The translations under genes and the position numbers were made by a program. The notes under the pieces are model-generated. The model did no database searches. It was not told where the DNA came from and worked only from the letters and a program-made list of their open reading frames with translations. 64,000 nucleotides of DNA from Platerodrilus igneus (lineage: Eukaryota; Arthropoda; Insecta; Coleoptera; Lycidae), in NCBI GenBank assembly GCA_036346225.1, contig JARFIW010000588.1:4965501-5029500 (forward strand), given 5' to 3'. How positions within the stretch are numbered: the first letter of the stretch is position 1; every line of letters starts with the position of its first letter. Below, in pieces: positions 53,948 through 63,830 of this stretch.

Positions 53948-54752
53948 CTATATAATCCCCCTATTTCAATTTTAAGAAAAAACAGCCCCGGTTTTTCTGA
54001 ATTTAAATACCTACATTCTATTTTAATTTTATCTGCTATTTCTATACACCTATCTACTCACCTAACACTACCTATACCTATTTATCCAACCTATCACTAC
54101 TTATCTACCTATTTCTATCTATTTCTACATCTATCTCTACTTATTTCTATCTATCTACATCTATCTTTATTTATCATTACCTATTCACACTTACCACTAT
54201 CTTTTACCTAACTATTTTTATCTATTATTAGCTCTTCACCCTCTTATTTTATTGTTTTCTTCTTTTATTTCCCCCTTTAGTCCTTTATTGACTCTTTATG
54301 TACATCTTTTTGTACTTTTGTCTTTATTTTTAGTCTTCATAACTTTTAACCTCACCTATTATCACTATCTATTCTTATCCTAACTCAACCTACCTAATTC
54401 TATACCTATATCTAACTATCTCCCATATTTATCCTGTACCTAATCTTCTATATACACCTATTTCTATCCCTATCTATTTAAATTTTACTCTATTATACAC
54501 CTATCTCTACTTTTCTATATACATCTATCCATATTTATCCTACTTCTATTTCTACTTTTCTATATACACCTATCTCTATCTCTCTATTCTCTATCTATAT
54601 TAAAATTCAACTATCTCTATCTTTTTGTCGTCCCACTTCATCTTATTATTTAAATCTAACTCTTTTCTTGACCCTCCAAGTCTTTCTTCTAACCATCCTA
54701 ATACTCTTCATCCCTATTTCTCCTCCTTCTATTTCTATACTTATCATCCTTG
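53948..54752 (-). repeat. Strand-biased low-complexity tract before the 3' LTR
   Basis: The plus strand is almost pure C/T with A (CTATCTAC, ATTTCTATC, TACACCTATC words), so the minus-strand element RNA is G/A-rich over about 700 bases. GGGGGATTATATAG next to the LTR is the candidate polypurine tract. No coding function seen. Confidence 0.7.
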
Positions 54753-55712
54753 TTATTTCACATAAATAAATTTATCTCTATTATCCTGACTCTTAAATAT
54801 TTCTTCTTCAGTCCCTATACTTGTCTGTTTCTCATTTATTATATTTTCTTTTTCTGTGGACAAACCAACCGATACTACTTCAACATCTTTATCTTTCCCC
54901 TCTATACAAAACTTTTCATCTCTTCTAAACCCTTCATGTACAATATTCATTTTATAAAAATCATTTAAATTCAAATTCAAATTATCAAAATTATCTTTGC
55001 CCCTTAACTCACTTATGCCTATATTTACCTCTTGTGTGTCACATAACGCTATTCTTACTTCTATCTTTCTTAATTCTGACTCGTTATCCACTATTAACGC
55101 TGCGCCTGACTCTACCTCTACTTGTTCAGCTTCTTCTTTCACTATTACTTGTACCTCATCTAACTTTTCCTCACTATATTCCCCTGAGTTGATCTTTCTC
55201 ACTTCTTCATCATCTCCCTCTATACTATTTATAGATAACCCCATGTCATCTTCCGTGACATCATTACTTGCCTTCCAGGGCAATATCCTATCCCTAATTC
55301 TAACTATATTCCTCTCCATATCTATTATAACCCCTAACTTCATCATGCAATCGACCCCCAATATCCCTTTAAACTTTAACCCAGGTACAATTATAAATTC
55401 TTGTTCACAGCTTACTGAACCTAACTCTACTTTCAAAATAACTACGCTATTTACAACAGCAAATCGTTTTTTATTCGGCACAACTAGGTGACTTCTTTTT
55501 ATTGGCATTATCCTATCACACACTTTATTTTTAATTTCATTGACGAATTCCTCCGATAGCAAACTCGCCTCAGCTCCTGAATCTAATAAAGCTCCTAAAT
55601 TTTTCTCAAAAATTTTAATTTCAATTATGTGCAAACAAAATTTTTCTACTATTTCTGGCTCAATTTCTTCTTCAATTTTTAAAAATTCCTTCGGATGTTC
55701 ATACTTGTGCAC
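54753..55712 (-). CDS. Family-1 aspartic protease ORF with acidic C-terminus
   Basis: A 319-residue open frame. The retropepsin active site GALLDSGAEASLLSEEF is at residues about 40-55, and the second conserved part IIVPGLKFKGILGVDCMMKLGV at about 110-130. The rest is acidic and asparagine-rich, unlike RT or integrase. The frame is open upstream of the listed start (DKPLDIT before HKYEHPKEF) and overlaps the end of gag. The protease may therefore be made by -1 frameshifting at the T-run before the gag stop. It would process Gag in particles. Confidence 0.8.
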   Translation of the reverse strand: MHKYEHPKEFLKIEEEIEPEIVEKFCLHIIEIKIFEKNLGALLDSGAEASLLSEEFVNEIKNKVCDRIMPIKRSHLVVPNKKRFAVVNSVVILKVELGSVSCEQEFIIVPGLKFKGILGVDCMMKLGVIIDMERNIVRIRDRILPWKASNDVTEDDMGLSINSIEGDDEEVRKINSGEYSEEKLDEVQVIVKEEAEQVEVESGAALIVDNESELRKIEVRIALCDTQEVNIGISELRGKDNFDNLNLNLNDFYKMNIVHEGFRRDEKFCIEGKDKDVEVVSVGLSTEKENIINEKQTSIGTEEEIFKSQDNRDKFIYVK

Positions 55713-55738
55713 AGTGATGTCTAGTGGTTTGTCCGTCT

Positions 55739-57130
55739 TTAAAAATCCTGTCCAGGTCTGTTTTCCCTACTCGGTCCTGGTCTAGCCGTCACCTCAGCGT
55801 ATGTTCTAGGCGTTTCCACTCGTTCCGTGTTTGTATTAGCAGTCCCCCTTATGTCCTGTGAACTGTTTTGTCTTGTAGGTCCCGGTCTCGGTGTAGGTCC
55901 CCTTCCTAAACTGTTACTTCTAAAGTATGGCCGTCGCTGTTCCCAATTCAGTCGCTGGTATCCATAACTATTCCCCCGTCTAGCGTAGTTTTCCCGTCTA
56001 TTGTTGAACCTAACCGTGTTGATTTGTCTTTCCTTATGTTCCCGAGGTCGTCCACTATTTACGTCGTCGTACCTCTGCAGGTATTCCAAAAACATTTCTC
56101 TGTCCACTATGTTCTGTAGTGCAACGTGTTGTCTTACCTGTACCTCGAAGTGTCGCGATAAATATTTAATAATTTGTCGGTCCGTCAGTGGTGGGTTCAG
56201 TTGCTTTGCTATGCTATACTTTCGTATAACATATTGCTCCCTACTTCCTGAAAATTCTCCCTTAAATTTCCCCGTGATTAAGTCGTCTTGTACCTGGTCT
56301 TGTCTGTGGTCACTCCAATAGTGCTTTAAAAATCTGTTTTCAAAGTCCGTGTAGGTGTCAATTTCCTGTCCTATCAAATTATACCAAGCTTCTGCATGGT
56401 CTTTTGGTAAAGCTTTTACAATATTTAATTTTGCCTGTTCATCGTATACATTATTTATTAACCCTCTAACGTTATTAATAAATATTTGCGGGTTAACTCT
56501 ACTATCCCCATAAAGTTTCATTTGCTGCTCTAAAGAAACATTACCTGTTACAAACCTTGGAGCATCCCCCATTAAAGTCGTTACATTATGCTTAATCCCG
56601 GTCACTTGTCTCTCTACCCGACCTAACTGACCCTTACACGAGTCCGTTACCTCAGTCATTTTCACATTAATCTCTTCCTCACAGAAAATCCTTACATCAG
56701 TCCTTAATTGTCCCGTTTCCAAATTTAACCCTCTAATATCACGCGCATTTTTATCAACCCTATTTTCAACTTCCCCCGTTTTTACCGTCAAGCTATTTTT
56801 AAATTCCGAAAATTCCCTCGTTGAATTATCGATTTTCAGACTAATTTGCTCAAACTTTTTGTTCGATACCGCACTCATTTCTCTAATCTCTTCAAATTTA
56901 TTGTTTGATTCTTCCTTGCTTAATCTCATTTCCTCTAATGTTCTGTTAGATTCTTCATTCATCCTCTCTAACATTCTCAAAATTAATTCATTTCCAGCTT
57001 CTCCCGATTCCGTCTTCGACTGATCCCTACTACCTCCAGCTTCTTCCATTTTCGAATTTTTATCACACAAGGCACTATCGTCACTTCCAATTTCCACTCC
57101 TTGACTTCTTAACCACTCCTTTCTCTGCAT
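55739..57130 (-). CDS. gag: Family-1 Gag
   Basis: A 463-residue intact ORF starting MQRKEWLRSQGVEIGSDD. An N-terminal coiled coil (about residues 50-150: MLERMNEESNRTLEEMRLSKEE and following heptads) is followed by the retrotransposon Gag core at about 205-350 (LYGDSRVNPQIFINNV, EAWYNLIGQEI, FENRFLKHYWS, REQYVIRKYSIAKQL, DREMFLEYLQRYDD). The Arg-rich C-terminus (NRRENYARRGNSYGYQR) probably serves RNA binding, since no CCHC knuckle is present. It is closely paralleled by the broken Gag of family 2. Confidence 0.85.
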   Translation of the reverse strand: MQRKEWLRSQGVEIGSDDSALCDKNSKMEEAGGSRDQSKTESGEAGNELILRMLERMNEESNRTLEEMRLSKEESNNKFEEIREMSAVSNKKFEQISLKIDNSTREFSEFKNSLTVKTGEVENRVDKNARDIRGLNLETGQLRTDVRIFCEEEINVKMTEVTDSCKGQLGRVERQVTGIKHNVTTLMGDAPRFVTGNVSLEQQMKLYGDSRVNPQIFINNVRGLINNVYDEQAKLNIVKALPKDHAEAWYNLIGQEIDTYTDFENRFLKHYWSDHRQDQVQDDLITGKFKGEFSGSREQYVIRKYSIAKQLNPPLTDRQIIKYLSRHFEVQVRQHVALQNIVDREMFLEYLQRYDDVNSGRPREHKERQINTVRFNNRRENYARRGNSYGYQRLNWEQRRPYFRSNSLGRGPTPRPGPTRQNSSQDIRGTANTNTERVETPRTYAEVTARPGPSRENRPGQDF

Positions 57131-57246
57131 ACGTTCAAATCACACACACACTCTCAAAATACTCTTATATTTATACAAAAAAAAAACTGAAACTCTCTCA
57201 GATCGCCAATTTCCTGGAATAAAATCACAAAAATTTTATCTGGAAT

Positions 57247-57276
57247 TCGAGCCTCACTTTTGGGTCGCCAAAATTA
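57247..57276 (-). promoter_or_regulatory. Family-1 PBS
   Basis: On the minus strand, directly after the LTR end CACGGCA, comes TAATTTTGGCGACCCAAAAG. A second TCGCCA box at about 57202 hints at an additional unit. Confidence 0.7.
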
Positions 57277-59316
57277 TGCCGTGGTACTCGGGTAAGATCC
57301 TCACCACCAAAAATATTTTCGAAAATTTTATAAAATTTTCAAAACTCGAAAATTCAAAAATTAAATAATACAAAAAAATATTTCTTACCCGTTTTCCTCT
57401 CTTCCTCGGTTGAATGGCCTTCTTCAACTGCTTCCGGCTAGCTCATTTGGACCTCCTTTTGGATATCTATATTCACTCTCATATTCTGTCATTCACGCAC
57501 ACTCCCAATAAAACCACAAAATACAACAAACATACAATCTTTTATTTATTCCTATTTACATATGCAATTCAATATTGTCCATATTTTATTGTTCACGTTG
57601 CACTTCAGTAAATCTTATTTTGTAATGTCCTGTATTTAATTTTAAAATCATCAAACACATAAAATGTACTCGTAGTAAATGGACCTTGAATAATACCTTC
57701 TCTAAAATTCCTTCTTTATAATTTATTATTTATTTTAATAATCTAAGTAAACAGTGGGGTATGGTGAGCTCATAATAACCCAACTAATTCTGCATAATGT
57801 ATGCCCTTCTACTTTGCATACTCTTAAAATAAAAAAAAACAAAGCCATGTACTCTTCACAAAATTTCACGTTCTTATGGAACGTTTAAAAACTTTCTAGA
57901 CACCTTCAATTTCTTGTTGAATACTGTAATAATGTTATTTACACATATTCTGTTCAATACGTAAATAATTCACACTACCTTGAAAAACACTCTCATACGC
58001 CACCCCAATATTTACAGTTTATAAGAATCACAATTTTAAATCGTTACCTGGAAATTTTTAGAAGATCTCCGCTCTGTAGATGATGCCATGTATTTTTCTA
58101 TCTGGTCGGCAGGTTGTTTCTCGCTATTACTAGACGAACTCCATATAAGTTGATCCGCCAACGTCGCCTTCTCGGTGTAACCAAATTCCAAATTTCATTT
58201 CAATTATACTTCTTTCACAGTAATCTACGTTACTTAATGTCCCGACACGAGTTGATTAAAAATTATAGGTGATACCTCAATTAAAATAAGTAATCTCGGC
58301 ACACTAACTGCGTTTTAATTTAATTAAGAGACTACCACTAAGCAATACAATTTAAATGATTTGATAATACTTACAACTCGTTTTAACTTTCATACGTGCT
58401 TTTGGGACGATCGAAATAATAAGCGCACGAAGTTAAAAGAGAAGAAAGCGAGTGCTAGCTCTCTAGAGTATTTATATCTTTCCAATGTAACCTCTCCTGG
58501 CCACATTTTTCCGAAATCCCCTGCCCACAACAACACATTCCCACAATTTTGCACTCATCCCGACTTTCAAATCCGCGAATTTCAGTACCTCGTTATAATA
58601 TTTCAAGAAAATCACGCTACACTATTCTCGTGTTTATATCAAGTCAAACTAGACATATCGTCCAATTGTAGACCTAATGACGTTTCTCAAATCCCTCCTA
58701 TACTATCTTGGTCTCATGCTTATACGTTTTCTACGTCTTTTTCTAAGCTTGCTTGAGTGGTAGAAAATCAATATTCTTGGTTGTGCGCTGTCTACCACAC
58801 GTGGACTTTCTACGTGAGTTAAATAACCCCTCATTAGCATTTCCCGCGAATGTAAGCGACGGTTTAGCCGACATTCTCTGTAACCGTTTGCTATCTACAA
58901 AATTTAAATAGAACTTGACATTTAGAAAATACGCAGGTGTTCAATCGTAACATTTTAAATAACACTTCTACGAGTTGGATTTTCCACGTATTTCAACCCT
59001 ACTGATATATTTTTACGTTAGCAATGCGTCTCACCTTGGTATTATTGGGTTTTTTAAACGCTTTTATGCATATTATACATCATTAATAGTTCAATTAAAT
59101 TCAAATGATTTAATAAATTAATGGCATTGGCTTCTACCATTTAATTTCTTTGCAAACCTACTTAATTTTCATTAATTATTTATAAAATTTCGTTAATACC
59201 TGATACTTAAAAATGAATTAACTAATATTACTTTCGCACGTAATTTCTGGTTGTTCCGTTATGCACGGTGTTTTGAAATTGTTTTTTTTATATTTACTTT
59301 TGATCTTTTAAAACCA
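57277..59316 (-). repeat. Long LTR, family 1, copy C (5' LTR)
   Basis: 2.04 kb, direct repeat of 51906-53947. Also related to 25163-27175. Confidence 0.9.
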
Positions 59317-59696
59317 CTATAATATATATAAATATATATATATATATATTTATTTTTTAATTTTTGTTTTATGTGAATAATAGAATTGAGGTTATAAATT
59401 AGGCTGAGGTGACTAAGGAGTGTACTAATTATTTTTGCGAAAACTTTTATAATGTGAAAATATTCCAGGATATGTTGGATGAATGTTATTTTCTCCACGA
59501 GTTGGTTTTCCTTTTTATAACATGTTTTTAAAGGCGTAGTTAATAAATTTTTTGTTTTGAGCTTTTCTTCTTTTTTGTGACCTCATCCTACTCTACGACT
59601 TTTTAGCTAGCACGACTTTTTTGTTGTGCTACTCGGTGCGACCTATTTTCGTTGTGTGCGTTAATTTTTTTCTTATCCACACGGAAAACCGTAACA
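59317..59696. other. TA-rich flank and non-coding DNA
   Basis: Starts with imperfect (TA)n (59317-59350), then AT-rich non-coding sequence up to the Copia remnant. The ORF 59259-59498 spans the LTR border and is chance. Confidence 0.6.
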
Positions 59697-59699
59697 AGT

Positions 59700-60292
59700 A
59701 TTTGTCAATGCCTTAGGTTGGGCCATTAAAATGTAGTCCTGTGGATCATTATCTGCAACCGATGTAGAATTGATAACACTTTGTACGGTTGTCTGTGATG
59801 GAGGCGGCTCCGTGGCGTAGTGGTATGTGTGTGACTACTACGCCCTAGGTCCCGGGTTCGAATCCCGACACGGTCCGCTTGAAAAATGTGAGGCGAGCAT
59901 TTTTCACAAAAATACACCCTCGTTCGGATGAGAGGTGAAATGGAGGTCCCGTGTGTGAGTGTTGTCACGCACGTTAAAGATTCCTACCTTGCTTGGAACA
60001 GCAAAGGTCCGGCAAAATTCAAAATTTTCTAGGTAAAAAAAAAAACGCTTTCTGGCCAGTGTAGTACCTTCGGGTGGAGCATTGGAAAATCACATGTAAT
60101 GTCTGTGATGGAATTTGGTTAAGAAAATTGTTTCCTGATTTAGATATTAAGTTTGAAACTATCACTTATTTTGAAGACAATTGTTTAACGTTAATTAGGA
60201 ACCCAATAAGTAATTTTGTTTGTGGGTATGCCAAAAATGGAATTTTGAAGTTAGTGTACTTTGATATGGAAACCAGCCTGCCGATATTTTAA
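59700..60292 (+). pseudogene. Copia RNase H remnant, split by a SINE
   Basis: Ignoring the SINE, the plus strand reads FVNALGWAIKM, a stop, then SCGSLSATDVELITLC and GIWLRKLFPDLDI, TYFEDNCLTLIRNPIS. This corresponds to the Copia RNase H pattern (S.TEAE, WL..LL, DN..A). It ends at 60292. One in-frame stop and the SINE disable it. The frame is kept over the 13-bp duplicated target. Confidence 0.7.
59803..60099 (+). mobile_element. tRNA-derived SINE with 13-bp target-site duplication
   Basis: The head resembles a tRNA gene with an A-box-like GTGGCGTAGTGGT (59812-59824) and a consensus B box GGGTTCGAATCCC (about 59854-59866), forming an internal pol III promoter. A non-tRNA body with an A-run at about 60035 follows. 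TGTCTGTGATGGA occurs on both sides (59790-59802 and 60100-60112). The head does not fold as a full tRNA, so this is a retroposon. Confidence 0.85.
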
Positions 60293-60930
60293 TTAAAGAA
60301 CTATTATGATTAATATTTAACAAATTTAGGATAGGTTAAGTTTATTTTTGCGTTAAAATAATTTGGTATTAGCTTACATTTTCTCTCCTAATATAGGTTT
60401 AAGGTTATATCTGTCTCTAATGTAATGAATATAATAAAATAATAAAGATTACATCCGTTCAGAAAAAAATGTCTTACATGAGTATGATTTAATTGTCCTT
60501 CATCAGCAAGGATACAACATAAATAACAATTTGTGTCAATATCCTCGTACCTCAACGTTTGAATTTTTTCTCCTTGAACTACGACATTAAGAAGTAATAG
60601 TTAAATGGATTTGTTTTTGTGTAGAAGAACATACATTACCGTCATAATTACCTCTATATCATCGAGTATTTCAAATTTTATGCTGTAGTTATAAACCACT
60701 TTAAAAATTAATAGTTTAATAACGAACCTCATTAAAATGTATTTATAGGTACCTAGTAATTATAAAGGTTAATCATTGGAAGAAAAATACGCCTCAAGTT
60801 ATCTTAATTTGGAATAATGAATTACGGCTTCCCTTCTCTTATTAAATTTAGAGTACAAAATGATAACAGTTGTACATAAAAGTGAAAGAACTGGGTAGTT
60901 TGAATCGCAGTATAACACAAACCCACTTGC
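60293..60930. other. Intergenic DNA upstream of the peptide gene
   Basis: No ORF or repeat recognised. The minus-strand ORF 60822-61028 overlaps the promoter of the gene below and is not supported. Confidence 0.45.
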
Positions 60931-60948
60931 AAACGGCCGAAACAGTTA

Positions 60949-60955
60949 TAAAATT
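60949..60955 (+). promoter_or_regulatory. TATA box of the secreted-peptide gene
   Basis: TTATAAAA lies about 38 bases before the ATG at 60988, which would place transcription start close to a CTAATTAATTCAG and give a very short 5' UTR. Confidence 0.5.
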
Positions 60956-60987
60956 CTTCTCCTAACATTCTAATTAATTCAGAAACG

Positions 60988-61591
60988 ATGAGACAGATTA
61001 TTGTAAGTATATTTTTAAAATTAAACAAAAGTTTACTATTTCATTTAAACTTGGAAACGTTTAATTTTATTAACTGTTTGATATTTTTACTTCATGTTCT
61101 CGCGGCGTGTGAATTGGTGAGGTTGGTCTGAATCTGAATGTCGTACTCGCGTTATGAGAACGTCTAAACTCGTTGTTGCCTGAGGTAGCTTGACCTTTCT
61201 ACAAATGTTGGCAAATAGTTAGACTGATAAGTCTCACTCGGTGTTATTCAAGATTTGACAAACCAATCGTCATAGGTATGACGCGACTCGCAGAAACTCA
61301 ACCCAACTCGAGTGACCAGTACGAGCCCGAGTGCTTCGAGGTTTTCCGTGCCGTCCGTTGTAAAAACAAGCTTTCAAAAGTTTAAAAATTAAAATTCCTA
61401 TAAGATAATTGAATTTTTTGTAGGTGTTCGTGTTGCTGTTATCAATGGTTGTAGCAATTGGAATTTGTGCTCCAGCTGATTTTATAGACCAGCCATTTGT
61501 TCAACTGGTTGACTTTTTCCAACCGAATGTGTATAGAGTTCGACGACAAGGAACCTCTCCTCCAACACGTCCTGGTTACGCAATTCTATAA
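60988..61591 (+). CDS. Two-exon secreted prepropeptide, candidate antimicrobial or signalling peptide
   Basis: Exon 1 (60988-61002) encodes MRQII and is followed by GTAAGT. Exon 2 (61424-61591) follows TTTTTTGTAG. The intron is phase 0 and the protein has 60 residues. The intron splits the signal peptide: MRQII joins a hydrophobic VFVLLLSMVVAIGICA. After a likely cut before PADF comes a short propeptide (DFIDQPFVQLVDFFQPNVY), then the furin-type site RVRR and a 14-residue C-terminal peptide QGTSPPTRPGYAIL. The C-terminal peptide is Pro/Thr/Arg-bearing and may become pyroglutamate at its start. The layout recalls insect proline-rich antimicrobial precursors such as drosocin, but I do not recognise a named family. 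It is the only gene nearby with no sign of transposon origin. Confidence 0.6.
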
Positions 61592-61995
61592 ATTTAGAGC
61601 ACATCATAAGATTAGTTTTAAAACGTTAAAATGTATTGGGATTTGTGCTTTATAATACCTTAATATTATAGTTAGTAAAAGTGTGTTTTTTTCTAATGCG
61701 AAGTGGAAAATTTGTCCTCATAATTTAACGTCCTCTAACGAATGAATTGGGTACACAAAAATTTGAAATTTGTTAAACGACAAATAGCACTTAACAATAA
61801 ATTGTATTTTTTTTGTTTCCTAATGTGCGATGGATGTTTTTTATGGGATTTTTCTAGCTGGTTACGAATAGTCAAAGGTTATTCATATTATTATATTGAA
61901 GTGTTTTACTATGTAATCTTTATATTTGTTACAAAACAAATTATGCATACCACGTCACCACCGAATTTCAAAAGTATGTAATTTTCGTTGGTAGG
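61592..61995. other. 3' flank of the peptide gene
   Basis: 3' UTR and AT-rich intergenic DNA. AAAACGTTAAAATG and ATAATACC follow the stop; no strict AATAAA close by. The ORF 61742-61981 is not supported. Confidence 0.4.
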
Positions 61996-62089
61996 GTATT
62001 GATTGATTGATTTCATTGGTAGGGTGGCGAAACCACGCGCATTTTGGTCTCAATGTGGGCCTATTGTGCTACTTTCTTATACTTGGTCC

Positions 62090-62506
62090 TCAATCGCTCA
62101 GCCATCCGAGCTTACAATTGAACCTGAGGATATCGGTCCTGAGCGTGTTACTAATTCTGGCGGTGTCTGGCCAGAAGTCATCTAACATGGATCCTCGGAG
62201 GTTGACGAGTGCCGAGCAAGTGCACAGGATGTGCTCTGCCGTATCTTCATCCCATTGACAACTGCGGGACAGGTTGGGTTCGCTGATAAACCCAATCTGT
62301 GCATGTGTTTCTTTTCCTTTCAGTATCCAGCCAAAACGCCTACTAAAAGTCGTAGTTTTTTTCTCGGCTAGCCTATGCAAAGTGGAGGATACTATCATAG
62401 GGCTATTACAAATAAACCGATATTTCGTACCCCTGAAAAATACTTGCTGGTTCGTTCTGCAAAATAAGAAATGTGTTCTTGCGAAACTGTAATATATTGA
62501 ACACAA
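62090..62506 (-). pseudogene. LINE C-terminal domain
   Basis: Frame with FGWILKGKETHAQIGFISEPNLSRSCQWDEDTAEHILCTCSALVNLRGSMLDDFW, the Cys/His segment (C.W.EDTAEHILC.CPAL) that ends the ORF of RNase H-containing LINEs. The first roughly 25 residues are probably not LINE. The frame stops at 62090, followed by a 3' UTR of about 90 bases. Confidence 0.7.
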
Positions 62507-62784
62507 GGAATCTTCATATAAACAAATAATAATGAATTGGTAACTTAGAATGGCGAATTATATACACTTTACATTTTTACGTAGACAATACAACTTAGGT
62601 TACATTTTTACAACCACACTTCACCAACGTTCAATCGGTAGTGTTCTCACGAGAGGGAAGAGAAACAAAAACCATGCATTTAAACAGGTCAAATCGATAC
62701 TGTCCTTGTTCAAAAGCAAAATTACCACTACTTGAAAATTAAGCGGCACAATTTGAATTTATGAATAGCGGAATTTGTATAAAT

Positions 62785-63757
62785 CTAAACACAAAGTTTC
62801 CCATTTTTTGTCGAAGGAGACTTAATAAACATTTTTGCCTGTCGGCAATATGTTTCCTTAGCCCACTTCTCGCAATGGCGATGGTAGGTTTTCTGTCTTA
62901 TCATGGTAAATAGCACAGATGGCGAAAGAGAGACCGATGGCTCAGGTCCGACAAAACTCTGAGTCGCTCCTTGTCTCGCCAAGGCGTTACCCTGCTCATT
63001 ACCGTATTTACCTGAATGACTCTTGATCCAGGCTAGTTCGAGGATATTAGAGTAAGAAACCCGTTTAAGAGTGAGGTGGCACTGAAGTACCGCCTCTGAA
63101 AGGATCTTCTGCTTATTTAAGGCCATTACAGCTGCCCTGCTATCTGTGGATATGCGTATAATTTTATTTTGAATACCTTGTTCCAAAATAACACTGACAC
63201 CTTGCGTGATCGCAATGACTTCTGCTTGGAAAACAGTTGCCTGCGTTCCCAGCGCTATACTTTTGTGAAGGTGTAGGTCATCTGAAAAAGTTCCTGACCC
63301 TGTACCCTTTTTCGTTTTTGATCCACCTGTGAAGATGAATGTATCTGCTTGAATCACGTCTTCAAGGTCCACACAGACTTTATACTGCTTCCTGAATATT
63401 AGTTTGGGTGTAATTAAGTCGACCATGACATGCAATAGTGAATTTGTTAGCAACGCATCCTTTAAGATATCCTTATGTCTCCCACCGTCCCCCTTATTGT
63501 TACACAATTCCTTAAATCGTAGTCTAAGTGCCGCTCTTAGAGCCACCTCCTCCACATGCAGGTATAGCAGAGGGAGGCTCAAAATGGCTTCTAAGGGCTA
63601 CTCTTTGTATGTGCGTAAGTTCTTTAGCTGCGTTAACTTGTGTGGTTCGGGACCACCAAACAACAGCTCCATAGCATAGCATAGGTCGTACTACTACAGT
63701 GTATAGCCATAGGACAACCTTTGGTAAAAGACCCCAAAGTTTGCTTATGGCTTTCAT
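62785..63757 (-). pseudogene. LINE RT-thumb and RNase H
   Basis: 63757-63524 reads VVLWLYTVVVRPMLCYGAVVWW and KELTHIQRVAL, the segment between RT and RNase H. A frameshift at about 63560 leads into 63582-62785, with RNase H motifs TFIFTGGSKT (first Asp replaced by Gly), VFQAEVIAITQG (Glu), RISTDSRAAVMAL (Asp) and IKSHSGKYGNEQGNALAR (His and last acidic position as Gln). Two catalytic positions (TDGS to TGGS, GNExAD to GNEQGN) are altered, so it is dead. Confidence 0.8.
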
Positions 63758-63830
63758 AACTTTTACTTGTAAGTGTTTAGCCCATTTCAGTTTCTTATCA
63801 AGTAAGTTACGTTTCGGGTCTTGGGAGCCG

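Larger units (their letters stand above)
51906..59316 (-). mobile_element. Complete family-1 LTR element carrying gag and protease only
   Basis: Two LTRs of about 2.04 kb (51906-53947 and 57277-59316) in direct orientation bound a 3.3-kb interior. On the minus strand the order is 5' LTR, PBS, gag, protease ORF, purine-rich tract and 3' LTR. No reverse transcriptase, RNase H or integrase is present. Both outer ends lie in TA-rich sequence (ATGTATATAT on the left, ATAATATATATA on the right). Both main ORFs are intact and the LTRs are closely similar, so the copy is fairly young. It must rely on enzymes from elsewhere. Confidence 0.85.
61996..63830 (-). mobile_element. Non-LTR retrotransposon with RNase H, 5'-truncated (I/R1/LOA-like)
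   Basis: Minus-strand LINE 3' half: end of RT thumb region, RNase H, C-terminal zinc-type segment and a short 3' UTR ending in (CAAT/ATCA)n near 61995-62015. The right limit is at about 63830. About 280 bp between 62507 and 62784 do not continue the frame and may be a small insertion. Confidence 0.75.

Noticed and set aside
54997..55491. 164-residue plus-strand ORF
   Set aside because: Shadow of the protease ORF on the opposite strand; Ser/Thr-rich artefact of antisense reading.
59803..59885. A functional tRNA gene
   Set aside because: A- and B-box-like sequences are present, but the cloverleaf arms do not pair and the sequence is followed by a SINE body and flanked by a 13-bp duplication.
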